The position numbers and the translations under genes were made by a program. Below, piece by piece: positions 15,173-23,710 of a stretch of DNA of 64,000 nucleotides. The notes below the pieces were generated by a model that made no database searches, had not been told where the DNA came from, and worked only from the letters and a program-made list of their open reading frames with translations. The stretch is from Chania fonticola_B (GTDB lineage: Bacteria > Pseudomonadota > Gammaproteobacteria > Enterobacterales > Enterobacteriaceae). The stretch is from the NCBI RefSeq assembly GCF_048537545.1, contig NZ_CP183218.1; one strand, 5' to 3'. Every line of letters starts with the position of its first letter. Position 1 is the first letter of the stretch.

Positions 15173-17398
15173 GTGAACACTAGTTTTAGCGAGTTCAGCG
15201 GTGAAGAAGCCGCCAGCGAGTTTGAGCAGCAGGCCTGGTTCGAACACCAGCAACAGCTACATGGGGAAGGCCAACAGGTGTGGGCCTGGCAGTTAACCGG
15301 GGCTGTGGATTATGGTCGCTTGGTCAGGGTGCTGGAAGAAACCCAACGGCAGTTGCCAGGTATCAACGTCCGTTACGTTTATGGTGAGAACGGGCTGATG
15401 CGCAGCAACAATCCGTGTTCACCGCCTGCGGTGACCATCCAAACGATCCGCCATCCCCAGGAAGCTATTGACGCCCTGTTAAGCGCCAAAGCGATACCTT
15501 TTGACCTGGAGCAGGCTCCGCCGCTGCGCTTTATGCTGTTTTCCGGCGACAGGGGCGGCATTCTGGGGATGGTGGTGCATCAGATTCTGTCAGCATCACT
15601 GGAGTGGCAGGATATACCGCAAAAGGTCAGTGCACTGTACCAGCAACAAGTTGCCTCGCCCTCATCTGAGCCATTCATTATGGAGCAATTGCCGCTGCCA
15701 GATTGTTCCGCTCGGCAGACCTCGGTGGAGGTCTTGGCGAGGGAGGTGGATTCCCCTGTCACGCAGGGATCTGATGCGGCAATACGGCAACATATCCTGC
15801 AAGCCTTCCGCGAGGCGCTCGCCGTGCCCACGATGGGGGAAGATGATGATTTCTTCGATTTCGGCGGGCACTCGCTGATTGCCACGCGAATTATTGGCCG
15901 CTTGAAGAGCCAGCAGCATCTTGAAATCAATATCAACGATCTCTTCAGCTACCCCAGCGCGGCTCAACTGGCTCGCTATGCCTATATCGCTAATAACGTG
16001 GCCGCTTCGCCGGGTAAGCAAGCGGAGAATTTGGCCTCGCTAAGCCCGCAGGCTCCGTTATCGCTGGCACAACGGTCATTGTGGAAAATCTATCAGGCGT
16101 TAGGCTGCGGCGAGGCTTTCAATATTCCCTTTGCGCTGCGCTTTCTCGACCCGATTGATGAAGGGCTTTTCTTCCAGGCCTTCCAGGATATTTTGCTGCG
16201 TCATCCGGCTTTGCGCACCCTGTTTGTCGACATTTCCGGCGAGGTTTATCAGCAGATCGTTCCGCCGGAGATGCTCTCTCAGTACGAATGGTTCTGGCAT
16301 TCGCAGTCTCAGGATGTTCCGCTGGATCAGGCTCTACAGCGCGCAGCCAGCCACCACTTTGAGCTCGACGATGAGTTACCGGTACGAATCACTTTCCTGC
16401 GGGATGAGGAAAATGGTCAACAGGTGGTTTCGCTCTTGTTCCACCATATTGTGTTGGACGAATGGTCGGTGAATATCCTGATGGATGAATTGGCTCTGGC
16501 GATGGCAAGCCGTTCCGCCGGATCGGCACCGGAGTGGCCGCAGACACCGGCACCGTTCCACGCGTTCGCAATCCAACAGCAACAGGCCGGGGTCAACGAT
16601 CGACATCTGCAGTTCTGGCTGGAACGTTTGCACCATGCGCCGTCTGGGGCGTCGATTTTCGCCAGCGAAGCGCAACAGGCCGATGCGGCTTCTCACTCCG
16701 GCAACTGGGTTGAGTTCAAGTTGGAGCACGCTGTCTCCACCGGGCTTTACCGCCTGGCGAAACAGCAGGGCGCCTCACTGTTTAACGTGGTATACAGCGG
16801 AATTGCTGCGGCGCTCCATCTGCTGGGTGGTGCGAAAGATCTGGTCATTGGCACCTCGGCATCTGGCCGTAACGACGCGCAATTTTTCGATACCATCGGT
16901 TACTTCACCACCGTCGTCGCCCATCGGATCGGTTTTGCCGACGGCATCACGCTGAACGCGCTGATCGATGACGTAAAGCGGCAGATAAATGATTCACTGC
17001 CTTTCAGCGACATCCCGATCGATCTGGTCGAAGAAGGGCTGTTTGGCGATCGGGCGCCGCACGGTAGCCATATGTTTGAGGTCTTCATTCAGCTTCATGC
17101 CAAAAATAAGCTTAACGGAGCGTTTAGCTTGGGCGCGGGCCAGCAGATCCGCTTTCGCCAGATCGATCCTGAGAAATCAGAATCGGTGCTGGGGTTGCAG
17201 TTTGAGGTGATGGAAGAGCAAATCGACGGCGAGCCTTCTGTGCGCGTCATGTTGAGCTACCGCTCTGACCGCTATTCATGCGATCAGGTCCAGCAGATCG
17301 TCCAAACGACACGTCAGGTGTTTGCCGCTATGGCCGATTCCGTCGGTCAACCGGCGCTACGGCTTGATGCGCTACGCCATAACAGGGGGGGATTATGA
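15173..17398 (+). CDS. VibF-like siderophore synthetase, second half (vestigial C - PCP - C)
   Basis: About 741 residues from GTG 15173, chosen because GGAGG lies 6 bases upstream; the frame is open further left but only into the receptor gene. Domains: residues ~1-190 are the N-terminal lobe of a condensation domain in which HHxxxDG has decayed to HQILSASLE (from His136); a peptidyl carrier domain follows with DFGGHSLIATR, phosphopantetheine Ser at 234; then a full condensation domain with HHIVLDEWS at 424-432 (Asp kept, Gly replaced by Glu). This corresponds to the C1-PCP-C2 half of VibF, whose C1 is known to be catalytically dispensable. The carrier would be loaded in trans with threonine by the adenylation domain at 5274-9629. 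The stop overlaps the next gene (ATGA). Confidence 0.85.
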   Translation: MNTSFSEFSGEEAASEFEQQAWFEHQQQLHGEGQQVWAWQLTGAVDYGRLVRVLEETQRQLPGINVRYVYGENGLMRSNNPCSPPAVTIQTIRHPQEAIDALLSAKAIPFDLEQAPPLRFMLFSGDRGGILGMVVHQILSASLEWQDIPQKVSALYQQQVASPSSEPFIMEQLPLPDCSARQTSVEVLAREVDSPVTQGSDAAIRQHILQAFREALAVPTMGEDDDFFDFGGHSLIATRIIGRLKSQQHLEININDLFSYPSAAQLARYAYIANNVAASPGKQAENLASLSPQAPLSLAQRSLWKIYQALGCGEAFNIPFALRFLDPIDEGLFFQAFQDILLRHPALRTLFVDISGEVYQQIVPPEMLSQYEWFWHSQSQDVPLDQALQRAASHHFELDDELPVRITFLRDEENGQQVVSLLFHHIVLDEWSVNILMDELALAMASRSAGSAPEWPQTPAPFHAFAIQQQQAGVNDRHLQFWLERLHHAPSGASIFASEAQQADAASHSGNWVEFKLEHAVSTGLYRLAKQQGASLFNVVYSGIAAALHLLGGAKDLVIGTSASGRNDAQFFDTIGYFTTVVAHRIGFADGITLNALIDDVKRQINDSLPFSDIPIDLVEEGLFGDRAPHGSHMFEVFIQLHAKNKLNGAFSLGAGQQIRFRQIDPEKSESVLGLQFEVMEEQIDGEPSVRVMLSYRSDRYSCDQVQQIVQTTRQVFAAMADSVGQPALRLDALRHNRGGL

Positions 17399-18528
17399 AG
17401 CAGGAACCGTTGGACGATATTCAGCGCATCTATCCGGCCAAAACCCTGGTAGAGCTGGTTTATAGCGCCTCACAGCAGGCTTTGTTTGTCAGCTCTCCCG
17501 ATTGGGAGGATGAGCGGCAATCCCGTGTACTGCGGATAAATCCGCAAACCCTGGCCGTTGAGAAGGAGATCCCGTTACAGGTCAAAGGGTTTGGCGTGGC
17601 GCTGGACGATCGCCGCGGGCATCTTTACCTCTCACAGGGGTTTAACGGCACTGTCGCCGTAGTGGATATTGCCACCAATCGGCCGATCGCCACCATTGCG
17701 TTGATGCAGGAGATTACTTTCCATCAGCTGTATCAACGGGAGGGGATTGTTGGCGAGCGTCAGGCTTTTTTATTACGGGAATTGGCGCGCTTTGGCGTAA
17801 GTAAAGGCTTCCCATGGAAGCTGCGGGAGCTGGTTTTCGATCCACGTAGTGAGCGCTTGTTCCTGCCAGGGCTGGGTATCGATAGCGTGCTGTTTGTGGT
17901 GGATACCCGCAAGCGTCAGCTGGAGAAGATTATTCACGGTTTCGGCTATAACGTGGTGGGCATCACGCTGGATGAAACGGGGCGCCGCGTCTTCGTTTCT
18001 AACATGCAAGGTCAGCTGTTTGTGGTGGACCCAGACAGCTTGGCGGTTGTTTCCCAATGGGAGATTGAAGTCGATCAACTGCTTAATATGGTCTATGACC
18101 CACAGCAAAACCGGATCTTCGGTGTCGATCAGGGCATTGACCGCAGCGATTGGCGTAACAATCATCTGGAACGTGAATATGTTGCCCGTAGCGCGGGTCA
18201 TCAGGTCTTCGTTCTGAACGCCGACAATGGCGACGTTATCGCATGTATGGCAACGGATGAAGTGCCTATCGGCCTGGCATGGGATAGCGAGCGGCAAAGG
18301 CTGTACGTCGCCAATCGCAAAGGAATTCGCGTGGATATTGGCGAAGGCACGCTAACGGTATTTGATACAGCCCGCTATTGCCTGCTGCAGACCATACCTA
18401 TGGCTCCGCATCCCAACAGCCTGGCGTTTGGTGAGGATAAGCAGTGCCTGTTTATCACCGTCAAAAATGATGAAACCATGATTAAGGCCGGGCTGCCGGA
18501 ATGTGTTGCCCGTATGCCATTGTGGTAG
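17395..18528 (+). CDS. Beta-propeller protein (YncE-like), apparently cytoplasmic
   Basis: A 377-residue protein made of repeated blades with the patterns VVDIATNRPIATI, LFVVDTRKRQLEKII, LFVVDPDSLAVVSQW and LTVFDTARYCLLQTI, as in YncE/YVTN-type seven-bladed propellers. Unlike YncE it has no signal peptide or transmembrane segment, so it should remain in the cytoplasm. It overlaps the synthetase stop by four bases and is followed after 36 bases by the speD-like gene, so it is part of the iron-regulated siderophore operon. No enzymatic motif is seen. Possible roles (scaffold, siderophore binding, release of iron) are speculative. Confidence 0.7.
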   Translation: MKQEPLDDIQRIYPAKTLVELVYSASQQALFVSSPDWEDERQSRVLRINPQTLAVEKEIPLQVKGFGVALDDRRGHLYLSQGFNGTVAVVDIATNRPIATIALMQEITFHQLYQREGIVGERQAFLLRELARFGVSKGFPWKLRELVFDPRSERLFLPGLGIDSVLFVVDTRKRQLEKIIHGFGYNVVGITLDETGRRVFVSNMQGQLFVVDPDSLAVVSQWEIEVDQLLNMVYDPQQNRIFGVDQGIDRSDWRNNHLEREYVARSAGHQVFVLNADNGDVIACMATDEVPIGLAWDSERQRLYVANRKGIRVDIGEGTLTVFDTARYCLLQTIPMAPHPNSLAFGEDKQCLFITVKNDETMIKAGLPECVARMPLW

Positions 18529-18564
18529 TGGCCGCAGGTGAAGGGATAAGGTAGGTGAAGTCAA

Positions 18565-19338
18565 TTGCCAAGGCTCAAGCTGCATGGATTCAATAATCTG
18601 ACCAAGAGTCTGAGTTTTTGTATCTACGATATTTGTTACGCCGAGACGGTAGCCGAGCGCGACGGCTATATCGCTTATATAGACGAGCAATATAATGCCA
18701 GCCGTCTGACCGAGATCCTGGTGGAAACCTGTTCGCTGATTGGGGCCAACGTGCTGAGCGTTGCCCGCCAGGACTATGAGCCGCAAGGTGCCAGCGTGAC
18801 TATTCTCGCCAGTGAGGAGCCGGTCAAGCCAAATGGCGTCAAGCCTCCCCAGCCAGAGTCCGTCGTGGCGCATTTGGACAAAAGCCATATCTGTGTTCAT
18901 ACCTACCCGGAAAGTCACCCTGGGTGTGGGGTTTGCACCTTTCGTGCCGATATCGACGTCTCGACCTGTGGGGTGATTTCGCCGCTGAAAGCCCTCAACT
19001 ACCTGATCCAGCAGTTGGAGTCAGATATTGTGACGATCGATTACCGGGTCAGAGGTTTTACCCGGGATGTATATGGGGTGAAGCATTACATCGATCATGA
19101 GATCAATTCGATCCAAAACTTCATTTCGCCAGAGATAAAGTCGCTATACCAGCTGGTGGATGTGAACGTTTATCAGGAAAATATCTTCCATACCAAGATG
19201 TTGCTAAAAGCGTTCGATTTGCATGATTACCTGTTCAGTACCAGGTTGCACACCCTCAGCGAGGCCCGACAACTGGAGATCAGCAAGCTGTTGTGTAAAG
19301 AGATGCAGGAGATTTACTCTGGACGAAATATGCCGTAG
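18565..19338 (+). CDS. speD: S-adenosylmethionine decarboxylase proenzyme (SpeD family), siderophore-linked
   Basis: A 257-residue protein very close to E. coli SpeD along its whole length (LKLHGFNNLTKSLSFCIYDI at the start, IYSGRNMP at the end). The self-cleavage site HLDKSH is intact, with Ser107 as the pyruvoyl precursor, and the downstream HTYPESHPG and CTFRADI segments are kept. The start is TTG 18565, fixed by alignment to SpeD and by AGGTGA eight bases upstream. SpeD makes decarboxylated SAM, the aminopropyl donor for spermidine-type polyamines. It is the last gene of the receptor-synthetase operon and has no speE beside it, so it is probably a second copy dedicated to feeding the polyamine backbone of the siderophore. 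This role is inferred from position. Confidence 0.88.
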   Translation: MPRLKLHGFNNLTKSLSFCIYDICYAETVAERDGYIAYIDEQYNASRLTEILVETCSLIGANVLSVARQDYEPQGASVTILASEEPVKPNGVKPPQPESVVAHLDKSHICVHTYPESHPGCGVCTFRADIDVSTCGVISPLKALNYLIQQLESDIVTIDYRVRGFTRDVYGVKHYIDHEINSIQNFISPEIKSLYQLVDVNVYQENIFHTKMLLKAFDLHDYLFSTRLHTLSEARQLEISKLLCKEMQEIYSGRNMP

Positions 19339-19345
19339 ACGGGGG

Positions 19346-19380
19346 GATGCCTGCTAACGGACAAGCGCAGGCATCAATTT
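19346..19380 (+). terminator. Terminator after the siderophore operon
   Basis: GATGCCTGC (19346-19354) pairs perfectly with GCAGGCATC (19367-19375) across a 12-base loop and is followed by AATTT. It lies between the speD-like gene and the convergent fimbrial gene. Confidence 0.6.
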
Positions 19381-19399
19381 GCTTGGTGCACTGAAGAAA

Positions 19400-19942
19400 T
19401 CAGTCATAGCTGATATTAAACAGTACCGCACTCTTCACTTTTCCGGGGGTTACGCGCCCGGTGGCATAATACTCATAGCCGATATCACATTGGCTGCGGT
19501 TATCGGTAATAACGGCACAGCCAACGCGTGGGGCAGTGCGTAAATCCAGCGGCTTGTCATTCATCAGCAGCCTGATTTCGACGTTTTCGGCCTCGCCGTT
19601 CAGCGTATTGACCAGATTGCCGGTATCCGAACTGACCGTCGGCCCATTTCCCAGCGTAATATAGGGCGTGTAGCCATTGGTACAATATACCCCGCCGATA
19701 TGGATACTGCCTAGCGAACGGCCATGAGTCATACCGGCTGCGCGTAGGCTCCCCGCCGAGACCTGCGGCATCATCCAGTCGTAGTCCTTGTGTTCTTGCC
19801 CCTCGACGCTGTCAAAATAACAGGTCGCGAGCTTGATGGAGCCAGTAACGTTCAGTATGCCAGTAGAGGCGGCTTCAACGCTGTTGCCGCAGCAAATCAG
19901 CACCAGCAGAGACAGTATTCTCTGCGTATTCGTTATCTTCAT
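19400..19942 (-). CDS. Fimbrial minor subunit, last gene of second operon
   Basis: A 180-residue pilin-like protein with a signal peptide (cleavage about EAA|ST). It has the beta-strand start GILNVTGSIKLATCYF and the end VLFNISYD typical of subunits assembled by donor-strand exchange. It has more cysteines than the major pilin (TCYF, VYCTN, GCAVI, QCDIG), suggesting two disulfides. It is the most distal gene of the minus-strand fimbrial operon, 13 bases after the adhesin gene. It could cap or anchor the pilus; this is inference. Confidence 0.75.
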   Translation of the reverse strand: MKITNTQRILSLLVLICCGNSVEAASTGILNVTGSIKLATCYFDSVEGQEHKDYDWMMPQVSAGSLRAAGMTHGRSLGSIHIGGVYCTNGYTPYITLGNGPTVSSDTGNLVNTLNGEAENVEIRLLMNDKPLDLRTAPRVGCAVITDNRSQCDIGYEYYATGRVTPGKVKSAVLFNISYD

Positions 19943-19955
19943 TCTCCACTCCCGG

Positions 19956-21074
19956 TTATTGGTAAGTGATCATAAACTCTATTTGGGCATCAGCCCTGCC
20001 CGCCCGGATGGGGGTTGAGGTTTGAACATAAGTCGCCTTGACGCCCAGGCTGTAATCGCTGCCGCGGTCCTCAAGGAAGGTAATGTAATTTGCCAGATTG
20101 ATGCTCTGGTTGAATTTGGCCCATTGGTAGTTGCCATTTTCCTGCCTCAAGCTCAGTTGGACACCTACCCCTGAGGCTGCGTCACCGGCGGTGGTGTTCA
20201 GTTTCGAGATCCCGCGTTCGGCATCAATAAATCCGTTGCGCGGCGTCAGCTTGAGGCTGATAACATTGGGCTTGAACACGCCGTAAGAGGTTGAACCATA
20301 GAAAGCGGGGCAACCCGATAGCACAATCTGAGTCTCGGCGCTGCCAGCCGTGCTGCCGATACCGTTGAACTCATCAGGATAGTGCTCCCCGAGCGGCAGG
20401 TAATAATTGTTGCCAACGTTGCAGGTTGCCGGGATTGCCGTCAGGTTGCCCACTATCCTCGCTTGTTGATAGATAAAGCTCTCACCATTGCCGTCGAATG
20501 AGGTTTTGAACCTGGGGAGATCGCTACTGCTAATAGTTCCGCTGCCGATGTTGGCGGCGATTTTAATCATTGCAATATTAAAACTGACTGCGGCATCGTC
20601 CTGACCGGTAAAGTTGAAAACGCTGTCGCTGGTGGGTGAAAAGAAGGCAGTAAGCCTACCAGGGAGCTGTAGATGGGCGCCGTTGTTACCATCGGGGGTA
20701 CCTTGCCACAGGGCTACCCCGACGCCAGAAATATTGGTATTGAACACGGTGGGAAACGTCGCGTCACGGTAACTGGATTGGCCATGGGGAGCACTGATTA
20801 CGGTGTTAACCAGATCATAAACCCCCGCGCGGCACAGCAGACTAGCACCGTTGCCATTGGTCTGGATACGTTGGGAATAGATGACACTGCCGATGGGAAG
20901 ATCCTCCCCCACGGTAACATAGCCACCGATGGTCAATCGGGTATCAAGCGGAGCTTTGATAGCGGAGGAACTATCCCAATCACAACCCGCACTTGCTGCG
21001 AGCGCATTCTGCGCATACAGGCCGCCGCAGAGCATCAGTGATATCGCTATTGCTGAGGCGAATATTCTTTTCAT
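19956..21074 (-). CDS. Fimbrial tip adhesin (second operon)
   Basis: A 372-residue protein from ATG 21074, which gives a proper signal peptide (MKRIFASAIAISLMLCGGL...ALA). An in-frame ATG at 21107 overlapping the usher stop would add 11 residues before it. The N-terminal ~200 residues form a non-pilin domain with cysteines (AGCDWD, LLCRAG). The C-terminal half is a pilin domain (cysteines ATCNVG and SGCPAF) ending IEFMITYQ. The two-domain layout is that of FimH/MrkD-type tip adhesins. It sits directly after the usher. Binding target unknown. Confidence 0.75.
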   Translation of the reverse strand: MKRIFASAIAISLMLCGGLYAQNALAASAGCDWDSSSAIKAPLDTRLTIGGYVTVGEDLPIGSVIYSQRIQTNGNGASLLCRAGVYDLVNTVISAPHGQSSYRDATFPTVFNTNISGVGVALWQGTPDGNNGAHLQLPGRLTAFFSPTSDSVFNFTGQDDAAVSFNIAMIKIAANIGSGTISSSDLPRFKTSFDGNGESFIYQQARIVGNLTAIPATCNVGNNYYLPLGEHYPDEFNGIGSTAGSAETQIVLSGCPAFYGSTSYGVFKPNVISLKLTPRNGFIDAERGISKLNTTAGDAASGVGVQLSLRQENGNYQWAKFNQSINLANYITFLEDRGSDYSLGVKATYVQTSTPIRAGRADAQIEFMITYQ

Positions 21075-21103
21075 GTTGTTTCTCAATTCGTGTGGGCCGT
21101 TTG

Positions 21104-23662
21104 TCATTGGCAGACTCCTTGGATCAACTGTCTGCTGTCTTCAGCGGTGCTTGGCTGCAGCGAATAGTGGATGCTGCAATGTTCCGCCTGACTATCCCCC
21201 CATCTCACTTGCAACACGCCTTTCAGGTCGAGATCGCGAGCCACCACCAGGCTGGCCTGGCCGACAACCCCCACGGCGTTGTTCTGCGCATCATAGACGT
21301 TGGCAGCGAAGGGCAGTGGGCTACCGTCCGGTCGCTTGGCTCTGATGTAGGTCACCTTGCCGCGTTTGGTTTCATAATCAAGCAGGACCACGGCACCGGC
21401 GCGGGGGGCCGTGGTATTGCGGGTAGACAGCAACTCTACGTCCTGTGAACTGCCCTTGGGATCGATATCGACCTGATTGAGATAATAGGGCCGCAGGTAA
21501 GGGACGATGGCATAGCCAAAACGGTCGATCTGAACGCCCGGAGCGCTGGTAACGAGAGCGCCTTCAGCACCAGGCGCCCGCACCAGACCGCTTGTTTCGC
21601 CAAGTGATTGCCCTAAAGTGATACCGCCACGGTGGGCCACCAGGGCACCATCCATGCTTGCTGAAACCTGCCGGTTTTCCTGCCCATAGCTATAGTTTGC
21701 GCCCATATGGGCAAGGGATGAGCGGTAGCCAATGCCACCGTTGAAAAAGTTGCTATTGCCTTCGGTATTCCGGCTGGTGCTGACGACATAGTTAAACTGA
21801 TTCTGTTCACCCGCATTACCCGACAGGCCAATCAGACCTGTGCTCCCCTTATCGTCGGTAGTGCCGGTAGCATTGAGCGTTGGCGCATGGAGGTTCGAAC
21901 CTAGCGGTAACGAGAGCGTCAACGCGTATTGGGTTTCCCGCCGATCCGGCGTTCTCTCTTCTGTATTTCCTGTGAGTTGCCCGCTTAGCGTTCGGTTGAC
22001 CGAGAGGGTATAGCTGAGATTGTGCCAGAAATTGCTATAGCCTAGCTGCAGGCTCTGTTGCGAACGACTCTGGTTCCAGTAAGAGGTATGATTGCCGGTG
22101 GCATATAGGCTTCCCCAGCCTTCTCCCAGTTGCTGGTTGACCGAAAGCGTAAACAGGCTGCGTTGACGTCCATAGGCATCGACATTTCCATTACGCAGGG
22201 CCAGATCGCGCAGCTGCACAGCGTCATTCAAGCTCAGGAAACCGTCGGTTGAGTAACGATAAGCGGCCACTGAGAAGCTGGTTTGTGTTTCTGGATACAT
22301 CTGGCTGAAGCCGATACGATAGCTTTGCCCTGAACGCGGGTGCTGGCCGGGCAACCGGGTTTTCGCCTGGGTGACATCGAATGAGAGTGCGCCGATAAAC
22401 GTGTTCATAGCGCCACCCAATAAGGCCGAGAGGTACCCTTTGCTGGCGGTGGCGCCGGTGTAGCCGGTAATGAAATTACTCAGGCCCAACTGGTAGGTCA
22501 GGCTGCCAAATTCAGGCTTGTTTGCCAACCCATCACTATTCACTTTACCTGCAGCCACTTCGTAGCGGCTTATCCCTGGCCGCAACATTTGAGTCACTGA
22601 AGCATAGGGAACCGTGAAGGATCTCACTTGGCCATTGGCCTCTTCTACTTGTACGGTCAATTCCCCACCATAGCTGGTGGGGTAGAGATCGTCGATCTCG
22701 AAAGGCCCAGGAGATACCGTAGTGGTATAGAGCGTGTAACCATTCTGAGTAATGATCACTCTGGCGTTGGTATTGGCTATGCCACGTACTACGGGGGCGT
22801 AGCCACGTAGAGCGTCAGGTAGCATGCGGTCATCAGAATAAAGTCTGACCCCGCGGAAACGTACGCCGTCAAACAGTTCGCCACTGGTAAAGGCGTCACC
22901 CAGGATCAATTGAGATTGCAGCGCGGTAACATCGCGGCTGATATAGGAAGATGTGCTTTTGTAATCCCCGCCACTCTTTCCCGATGACCAATTGACGCTG
23001 CCGTTATTTCGCACGCGCCAAGGGCCAACGTTCAGACCGTTACGCAGCCCGAGATAGCCGTAGGTGTTGCTGTTTTCCCGCTGTCTTGACTGATAAACGT
23101 TGGCGTTGTAGTTCACTATCAAGGCGGTTAGGCCATCCTCCCAAAGCTCGGGATTGACATAGCCACGCGGAGTCCTGTTGAGTAGCAACTGCGGTATCGT
23201 CAGCGTCAGCTTTTGCTCGCCGATATCAAAGCTAACGGTGGCCCCGGGCAGGAGTTCACTGAGTGAACCGCAATAGCCCTCTTGCACTAATGGCGCCAAT
23301 TGCACGGTAGGGATCTGAGCCAACAGTTTCTCTGCGCTCAAATTGAGCAACGAGAAGAAACTGCCCGGATAGCAGGGAAGGGTTTGCAGGTTATTGCCCG
23401 GCTGGGCCTTAAACTGGATTTTTTCATTGCCGATCCGCTGGCCATTAAGCTCGATCGCCACGGTGTAGATACCAGGAACAACGACGTTACTGCGGCTGAA
23501 TTGGGCCGGATCGAATGTTCCGACCTTACCGCCAGGGAAAAAACTGGGGTCGAATGTCACTTCTTCCGGCGTGTCTGCCGCATAGCTGGAAGTGGCTGAA
23601 ACCATGGCACATGAAAGAAACCACTTCAGCACGGTTTTTATTGTCGGTTTACACCTAGTCAT
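21104..23662 (-). CDS. Fimbrial outer-membrane usher (FimD/MrkC family)
   Basis: A full-length 852-residue usher with signal peptide (SSYA|AD). The N-terminal chaperone-binding domain begins EEVTFDPSFFPGG, then comes the barrel with internal plug (SPGPFEIDDLYPTSYGG around residue 310-330, the classic usher signature) and the C-terminal domain with paired cysteines (AEHCSIHYSL...VCQ). The 24-strand barrel secretes and polymerizes the subunits of this operon. The start lies 48 bases after the chaperone stop. The gene has backbone-like GC content, unlike the AT-rich first fimbrial operon, so the two operons were probably acquired separately. Confidence 0.93.
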   Translation of the reverse strand: MTRCKPTIKTVLKWFLSCAMVSATSSYAADTPEEVTFDPSFFPGGKVGTFDPAQFSRSNVVVPGIYTVAIELNGQRIGNEKIQFKAQPGNNLQTLPCYPGSFFSLLNLSAEKLLAQIPTVQLAPLVQEGYCGSLSELLPGATVSFDIGEQKLTLTIPQLLLNRTPRGYVNPELWEDGLTALIVNYNANVYQSRQRENSNTYGYLGLRNGLNVGPWRVRNNGSVNWSSGKSGGDYKSTSSYISRDVTALQSQLILGDAFTSGELFDGVRFRGVRLYSDDRMLPDALRGYAPVVRGIANTNARVIITQNGYTLYTTTVSPGPFEIDDLYPTSYGGELTVQVEEANGQVRSFTVPYASVTQMLRPGISRYEVAAGKVNSDGLANKPEFGSLTYQLGLSNFITGYTGATASKGYLSALLGGAMNTFIGALSFDVTQAKTRLPGQHPRSGQSYRIGFSQMYPETQTSFSVAAYRYSTDGFLSLNDAVQLRDLALRNGNVDAYGRQRSLFTLSVNQQLGEGWGSLYATGNHTSYWNQSRSQQSLQLGYSNFWHNLSYTLSVNRTLSGQLTGNTEERTPDRRETQYALTLSLPLGSNLHAPTLNATGTTDDKGSTGLIGLSGNAGEQNQFNYVVSTSRNTEGNSNFFNGGIGYRSSLAHMGANYSYGQENRQVSASMDGALVAHRGGITLGQSLGETSGLVRAPGAEGALVTSAPGVQIDRFGYAIVPYLRPYYLNQVDIDPKGSSQDVELLSTRNTTAPRAGAVVLLDYETKRGKVTYIRAKRPDGSPLPFAANVYDAQNNAVGVVGQASLVVARDLDLKGVLQVRWGDSQAEHCSIHYSLQPSTAEDSRQLIQGVCQ

Positions 23663-23710
23663 AGCATCCTTGATGACTCAGATAAGCCAATACTTCTGAA
23701 AAGGGTGATG

